From assembly GCA_001773855.1 (NCBI GenBank), contig MEXZ01000016.1:1-10692 (forward strand): a stretch of DNA of 10,692 nucleotides, written 5' to 3'. Below, piece by piece: positions 7,769 through 10,692 of this stretch. Numbering within the stretch: position 1 is the first letter of the stretch; each line of letters begins with the position of its first letter. The notes beneath the pieces are model-generated. The model was not told where the DNA came from and ran no database searches. It saw nothing but the letters and a program-made list of their open reading frames with translations. This DNA is from Candidatus Aminicenantes bacterium RBG_13_64_14. Lineage in GTDB: Bacteria > Acidobacteriota > Aminicenantia > Aminicenantales > Saccharicenantaceae. The position numbers were made by a program, and so were the translations under genes.

Positions 7769-9116
7769 AGAATCCGAGGGTGAACACGGTCTGAACGCCC
7801 GGCTCGGAGTGGACGTGGAGCTTCCCCCCGTGGAGCCGCATGATCTGGCGAGAGAGGCTCAATCCGATGCCGGAACCGCCGGCTTTGGTCGAGAAGAAGG
7901 GGACAAAGACCTTTTCCAGGTTCTCGGGCGGGATGCCGGGTCCGTTGTCGGCGACCTGGACGAGGATCCGCCCGCGCTCGTCGAGAAAGGCCCGGAGCGA
8001 GACGGCGGCCGTGGGACGCCCTTCGACGGCCTGAAGGGCGTTGAGCAGGAGGTTGATGAGGACCTGCTCGACGAGCTCCGGATCGGCCTGCAGGACGAGA
8101 TGGACCGGATCGATCGTCGATGAAAAAGCGACGGCCTTGCCGGAGATATGCGCGGTCATCAGCCGGCCGACCCGGGCGAAGAGATCCTCGAGGGGAACGG
8201 GCCGGATCTCGGGCTTGGGGAGCAGGGTCAGCGAACGAAAGGCCTCGACGAAGTGGAGCAGGCCCAGGCTGCGCTTTTCGATCGTCCGGGCGCCCTCGAG
8301 GATGTCCTTCCGGGCTTCTTCGCCGCGGGGACCGGCGAGCGGCCCGCCCGGCTCCGTCCCAGCCGCCAATCCTCCGATCGTCGAGGCCAGCGTCGAGATG
8401 GGTGTGACCGAGTTCATGATCTCATGGGTGATGACGCGGATGAGCTTCTGCCAGGCTTCCATCTCCTTTTCCTCGAGCTCGCGCTGGATGTTCTGGAGGG
8501 AGACGAGCCTGTAATCCCGGCCCCGGAGCCGGAACTCGGTGGCCGAGAGGGCGAGGGTCAGGGTCTCCTTTTCGCCGGCGATGCGGACGAATCCCTTTTC
8601 CTGCGCGGGCAGGCGAAGCAGGGTCTCGACGAGCTCCGGGCTGAAGGCCCGCAGGGCCTCGACGTTCTTGAGCCAGGGGACGCGGAGGAGCCGCTTGGCG
8701 GCATTGTTGATGAGCTCGACCCGGCCGTCCGGCTGGAAGACGAGGAGGCCGATCCCGACGTGCTGAACGAGGGTCATGAGATATTGGGCTTGCTCCTCGC
8801 GCTCGCTCCGGACTTGGCGCAGAGTATCCATGACCCCGGCCATGGCGCCCCTCACGTCGCGGAACGACCGGCCAAGCCCCTCGTCCTTGAAGCTCTGCCC
8901 GGAATCGGCGTAATGGACCGAGAGGAAGAAGCGGGCCAGGTCGCGGTTGATCCGCTCGACATAGCGGAAGAGCGCGTAGGCCTGGTAGACCGCCGCCGCT
9001 CCGAGGGCGGCCGCCCCGCCCGGACGTCCCGGAGCGAGCAGCACGGCCCCCAGGATCGTCAGGGCCAGCAGGAGGACGCGGACGGCGCAGGCGATACGAA
9101 AACGCTTAAAGACCAT
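7767..9116 (-). CDS. Sensor histidine kinase with PAS domain and almost no extracytoplasmic domain
   Basis: Protein of 449 residues. Start ATG at 9116 with GGAG just upstream; a longer in-frame extension to 9320 lies inside the regulator gene and is low-complexity, so it is rejected. Two hydrophobic segments (about 11-29 and 34-50) are joined by only a few residues, followed by a linker helix (51-112), a PAS-like domain (about 113-210, '[17 protein letters not shown]'), the phosphoacceptor region [12 protein letters not shown] with His231 (HExxN type, as in NtrB/NtrY-like kinases), and an HATPase domain with N-box ([10 protein letters not shown], 354-363, Asn359), G1 box VADNGPGIP (388-396), F box FVPFFSTK (404-411) and G2 box [10 protein letters not shown] (413-422). 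It should autophosphorylate on His231 and pass phosphate to the regulator encoded just upstream, whose 3' end it overlaps by 11 bp, which indicates co-translation. The signal is unknown; lack of a periplasmic domain suggests intramembrane or cytoplasmic sensing. Confidence 0.95.
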   Translation of the reverse strand: MVFKRFRIACAVRVLLLALTILGAVLLAPGRPGGAAALGAAAVYQAYALFRYVERINRDLARFFLSVHYADSGQSFKDEGLGRSFRDVRGAMAGVMDTLRQVRSEREEQAQYLMTLVQHVGIGLLVFQPDGRVELINNAAKRLLRVPWLKNVEALRAFSPELVETLLRLPAQEKGFVRIAGEKETLTLALSATEFRLRGRDYRLVSLQNIQRELEEKEMEAWQKLIRVITHEIMNSVTPISTLASTIGGLAAGTEPGGPLAGPRGEEARKDILEGARTIEKRSLGLLHFVEAFRSLTLLPKPEIRPVPLEDLFARVGRLMTAHISGKAVAFSSTIDPVHLVLQADPELVEQVLINLLLNALQAVEGRPTAAVSLRAFLDERGRILVQVADNGPGIPPENLEKVFVPFFSTKAGGSGIGLSLSRQIMRLHGGKLHVHSEPGVQTVFTLGF

Positions 9117-10482
9117 GCTTCTCCAGCCGGCGGTAAAGGGCGCTGCGGGACAGGCCCAGCTCCTTGGCCGCCCGGCTGATATTGCCGCCGACACGGCTGA
9201 GCGTCCGGCGAATGAGGATCTTCTCGGCCTCCTCGAGGTTGACGCCGTCGAGCGTCTGATCCGCCTCGCAGGTTCCGGGCTCGGCGAGAAGGAAATCCAC
9301 CGGCCGGAGGAAAGGCTCATCGCTGAGGATGACCGCGCGTTCGATAGCGTGCTGGAGCTCCCGGACGTTGCCCGGCCAGCGATAGCCCTCGAGCTTGCGG
9401 AGGGTGTCCTCGCCCAGCCGCTTGGCCGGCTTCTGGTATTTTCGGCGATATAGGCCCAGGAAATGCTCCGCGAGGATGGGAATATCGCCAGCCCTTTCCC
9501 GGAGCGGCGGCAGGCGGATCTCGACGGTGTTGATCCGGTAGAGGAGGTCCTGACGGAACGTCTTTTCCGCGACCATCTCGTAGATCGGCTGATTGGTCGC
9601 GCAGACGAGACGGACGTCGACCGCCTGGGGCGTATTGGAGCCGAGCCGGGTCACCGTGCGGGACTCGATGACCCGGAGGAGCTTCGACTGCAGGGCCAGG
9701 GGAAGGTTGGCGATCTCGTCGAGGAAGAGCGTCCCGCCGGAGGCGACTTCGAAACGGCCGGGCCGGGCCTCCCGGGCGTCCGTGAAGGCGCCCTTGACGT
9801 GCCCGAAGAGCTCGCTTTCGAAGAGAGTCTCGCTCAGGGCGGCGACATCCACGGACAGGAAGACCTCGCGGGCGCGGGGAGAGCGGCGGTGGAGCTCGCG
9901 CGCGACGAGTTCCTTGCCTGTTCCGTTCTCGCCCAGGACGAGGACGTTGGCGTCGGTCGAGGCCAGCTTCTCGATCGTGCCGAAGACCGCCCGCATGGCC
10001 GGGCTGCGGCCGATGAAATCGTGGAAGGGCCGGTCCAGGTCAGCGCTCAGGCTTTCCTGCCGCGAGCGGAGACAGTCGGCCTCGCGGCGGGTATCGCGGA
10101 GGCGCAGGGCCGCGGCGAGCGTGGCCAGGAGCTTTTCGTTCCGCCACGGCTTGAGGATGAAGTCGGTGGCGCCTTCCTTGATGCCGCGCACGGCCAGCTC
10201 GATGTCGCCGTAAGCCGTGATCAGGATGACGATCGCCGCGGGCTCGAGGCCGAGGATCTTCTCCAGCCAGCGGAATCCCTCCCGGCCGTCCGTCGCGCCG
10301 GGGGTGAAGTTCATGTCCAGGAAGATGACATCGAAGGATTCGGCCTCGAGGATCCCGGGCAGGGTCTCGGGATCGCGGACGGTCCCGATAAGGGAAACAT
10401 GCTGCTTCAGGAACAGGCGGCCCGCCTGGAGGACGTCGTCGTCATCGTCGACCAGCAAGACCTTGGCGTCATTCATGTCCAT
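9106..10482 (-). CDS. Sigma-54-dependent response regulator, NtrC family (receiver, AAA+, Fis-type HTH)
   Basis: Protein of 458 residues, the usual length for NtrC-type regulators. The receiver (about 6-125) has the acidic cluster at 12-16, phosphoacceptor Asp56 in FLDMNF, Thr89 and Lys111 (LKPW). The AAA+ domain (about 155-395) shows Walker A GENGTGKE (184-191), the sigma-54 contact loop GAFTDA (231-236; most family members have GAFTGA), Walker B TLFLDE (251-256), sensor I CATN (294-297), arginine-finger region FRQDLLYRIN (309-318) and sensor II WPGNVREL (369-376). The C-terminal Fis-like helix-turn-helix (about 416-457) ends SRAAKELGLSRSALYRRLEK. Phosphorylation should promote oligomerisation and ATP-driven activation of sigma-54 polymerase. 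The start is ambiguous between ATGs at 10482 and 10476 (MDM); ribosome-binding sequence is weak. The likely targets, judged from shared palindromes, are its own promoter and that of permeases 2-3. Confidence 0.97.
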   Translation of the reverse strand: MDMNDAKVLLVDDDDDVLQAGRLFLKQHVSLIGTVRDPETLPGILEAESFDVIFLDMNFTPGATDGREGFRWLEKILGLEPAAIVILITAYGDIELAVRGIKEGATDFILKPWRNEKLLATLAAALRLRDTRREADCLRSRQESLSADLDRPFHDFIGRSPAMRAVFGTIEKLASTDANVLVLGENGTGKELVARELHRRSPRAREVFLSVDVAALSETLFESELFGHVKGAFTDAREARPGRFEVASGGTLFLDEIANLPLALQSKLLRVIESRTVTRLGSNTPQAVDVRLVCATNQPIYEMVAEKTFRQDLLYRINTVEIRLPPLRERAGDIPILAEHFLGLYRRKYQKPAKRLGEDTLRKLEGYRWPGNVRELQHAIERAVILSDEPFLRPVDFLLAEPGTCEADQTLDGVNLEEAEKILIRRTLSRVGGNISRAAKELGLSRSALYRRLEKHGL

Positions 10483-10507
10483 GATCCGTCCCGCGAAACG
10501 GACGATC
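10483..10507 (-). promoter_or_regulatory. Possible leader hairpin covering the regulator's ribosome binding region
   Basis: On the - strand the 25 nt just before the regulator ATG can fold: GATC and GTCCG on the left arm pair with CGGGAC and GATC on the right arm, with two single-base bulges and a TTTCG loop. The only purine-rich ribosome-binding candidate (GGGACGG) lies in the right arm. Such a structure could limit translation, but the stem is imperfect and in high-GC DNA short hairpins are frequent. Confidence 0.3.
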
Positions 10508-10517
10508 TGTCGGGAGC

Positions 10518-10526
10518 ATTATATCA
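10518..10526 (-). promoter_or_regulatory. Extended -10 (sigma-70-type) promoter element for the regulator-kinase operon
   Basis: Read on the - strand, TGATATAAT is a perfect extended -10 element (TGN-TATAAT) in a high-GC region where this hexamer is rare. No good -35 hexamer lies 16-18 nt upstream, as is typical for extended -10 promoters. The start would be near 10511, about 28 nt before the ATG. It could provide basal expression independent of the sigma-54 promoter 22 bp further upstream. Confidence 0.5.
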
Positions 10527-10547
10527 GAATCCTCTCTTCCCCAGCCG

Positions 10548-10563
10548 TGCAAGTTCCGTGCCG
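10548..10563 (-). promoter_or_regulatory. Sigma-54 (-24/-12) promoter for the regulator-kinase operon
   Basis: On the - strand the sequence reads CGGCACGGAACTTGCA, matching TGGCACG-N4-TTGCA at all conserved positions but the first T. The GG (10562-10561) and GC (10550-10549) are exactly 10 nt apart. The start would be near 10537, giving a leader of about 55 nt. Two palindromes lie 80-115 bp upstream, the normal distance for enhancer-binding sites, so autoregulation by the encoded regulator is likely. Confidence 0.8.
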
Positions 10564-10615
10564 CGGCTGCGGCGCTCAGGGCAGCCCGGCTCGTGGCCGC
10601 GACGGAGGCCGGCAG

Positions 10616-10631
10616 TGTCCGATTCCGGACA
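10616..10631. promoter_or_regulatory. Putative regulator binding site 1: TGTCCG-N4-CGGACA palindrome
   Basis: TGTCCGATTCCGGACA has two perfect 6-bp arms around a 4-bp spacer. It is centred about 86 bp upstream of the predicted sigma-54 start of the regulator-kinase operon. A related copy follows 21 bp away and weaker copies precede permease 2 (2753-2790). A 16-bp dyad fits a dimeric Fis-type DNA-binding domain such as that of the adjacent regulator. Confidence 0.7.
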
Positions 10632-10636
10632 GTTTC

Positions 10637-10652
10637 TGTCTGGGGACGGACA
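10637..10652. promoter_or_regulatory. Putative regulator binding site 2: TGTCTG-N4-CGGACA palindrome
   Basis: TGTCTGGGGACGGACA has one mismatch between its arms and starts exactly 21 bp after site 1, i.e. two helical turns, so both dyads face the same side of the DNA. It is centred about 107 bp upstream of the predicted start. Tandem phased sites are typical of enhancers for NtrC-family hexamer assembly. Confidence 0.65.
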
Positions 10653-10654
10653 CA

Positions 10655-10681
10655 GGGGACGGGGGGTTGCACCCGTCTCCC
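10655..10681. repeat. Imperfect inverted repeat at the right edge of the control region
   Basis: GGGGACGGG (10655-10663) can pair with CCCGTC and CCC (10672-10677 and 10679-10681) with one bulged T and an 8-nt loop. It directly follows the second palindrome. It could be a hairpin ending or beginning a transcript from beyond the window, or be chance in G-rich sequence; no T-tract is present on the + strand side. Confidence 0.3.
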
Positions 10682-10692
10682 CTCCTTCATCC

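Noticed and set aside
9117..9320. N-terminal extension of the kinase frame upstream of the ATG at 9116
   Set aside because: It lies inside the regulator's helix-turn-helix coding region in another frame and encodes low-complexity Ser/Arg/Ala sequence; the ATG at 9116 has a ribosome site and is followed directly by a TM helix.
10655..10672. A rightward sigma-54 promoter ending in TTGCA, divergent from the regulator operon
   Set aside because: When spaced correctly only GG and TTGCA match; the other -24 positions do not. The nearest dyad would almost abut it, and no downstream gene is visible.
10469..10690. A 73-residue open frame on the - strand upstream of the regulator
   Set aside because: It runs through the dyads and both promoters, overlaps the regulator start, is alanine/arginine-rich without recognisable features, and has no ribosome binding site.
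1..10692. CRISPR arrays, tRNA or rRNA genes, insertion sequences, attachment sites
   Set aside because: No regularly spaced direct repeats, no recognisable tRNA or rRNA segments, no transposase or integrase frames and no terminal inverted repeats were seen.

Overview
The window is high-GC bacterial DNA with tight gene packing. It carries a run of three large ABC-transporter permeases on the + strand, facing a two-component system on the - strand. The family mix (800-residue FtsX/MacB-type permeases, an NtrC-family response regulator and a PAS-containing kinase with an HExxN phosphoacceptor motif) is common in Acidobacteriota-like lineages (including Aminicenantia) and in Bacteroidota. The high GC favours the former. 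No marker gene fixes the taxon, so this is an inference.

Layout: 1-168 is the 3' end of an unidentified gene. 169-339 is a partly AT-rich intergenic stretch. 340-2730 is permease 1. 2731-2857 is a regulatory gap with a strong sigma-54 (-24/-12) promoter and paired TGTCCG/CGGACA-type sites. 2858-5296 (permease 2) and 5307-7748 (permease 3) form a two-gene unit. An 18-bp gap with a small hairpin separates permease 3 from the convergent kinase gene (7767-9116, -), whose start overlaps the end of the response-regulator gene (9106-10482, -). 10483-10692 is the control region of the regulator/kinase pair, with an extended -10 box, a sigma-54 promoter and two tandem 16-bp palindromes 21 bp apart.

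Reading of the system: the response regulator is a sigma-54 activator, and both its own operon and the permease 2-3 operon have a -24/-12 promoter preceded by versions of one inverted repeat, TGTCCG-N4-CGGACA. The simplest model is a self-contained, autoregulated circuit. The kinase has almost no extracytoplasmic domain, so it may read the state of the membrane or of a partner such as the permeases. It phosphorylates the regulator, which switches on permeases 2-3 and more of itself. No ATP-binding subunit is encoded here, so the permeases must use an ATPase from elsewhere. The transported substrate and the signal cannot be read from the sequence.
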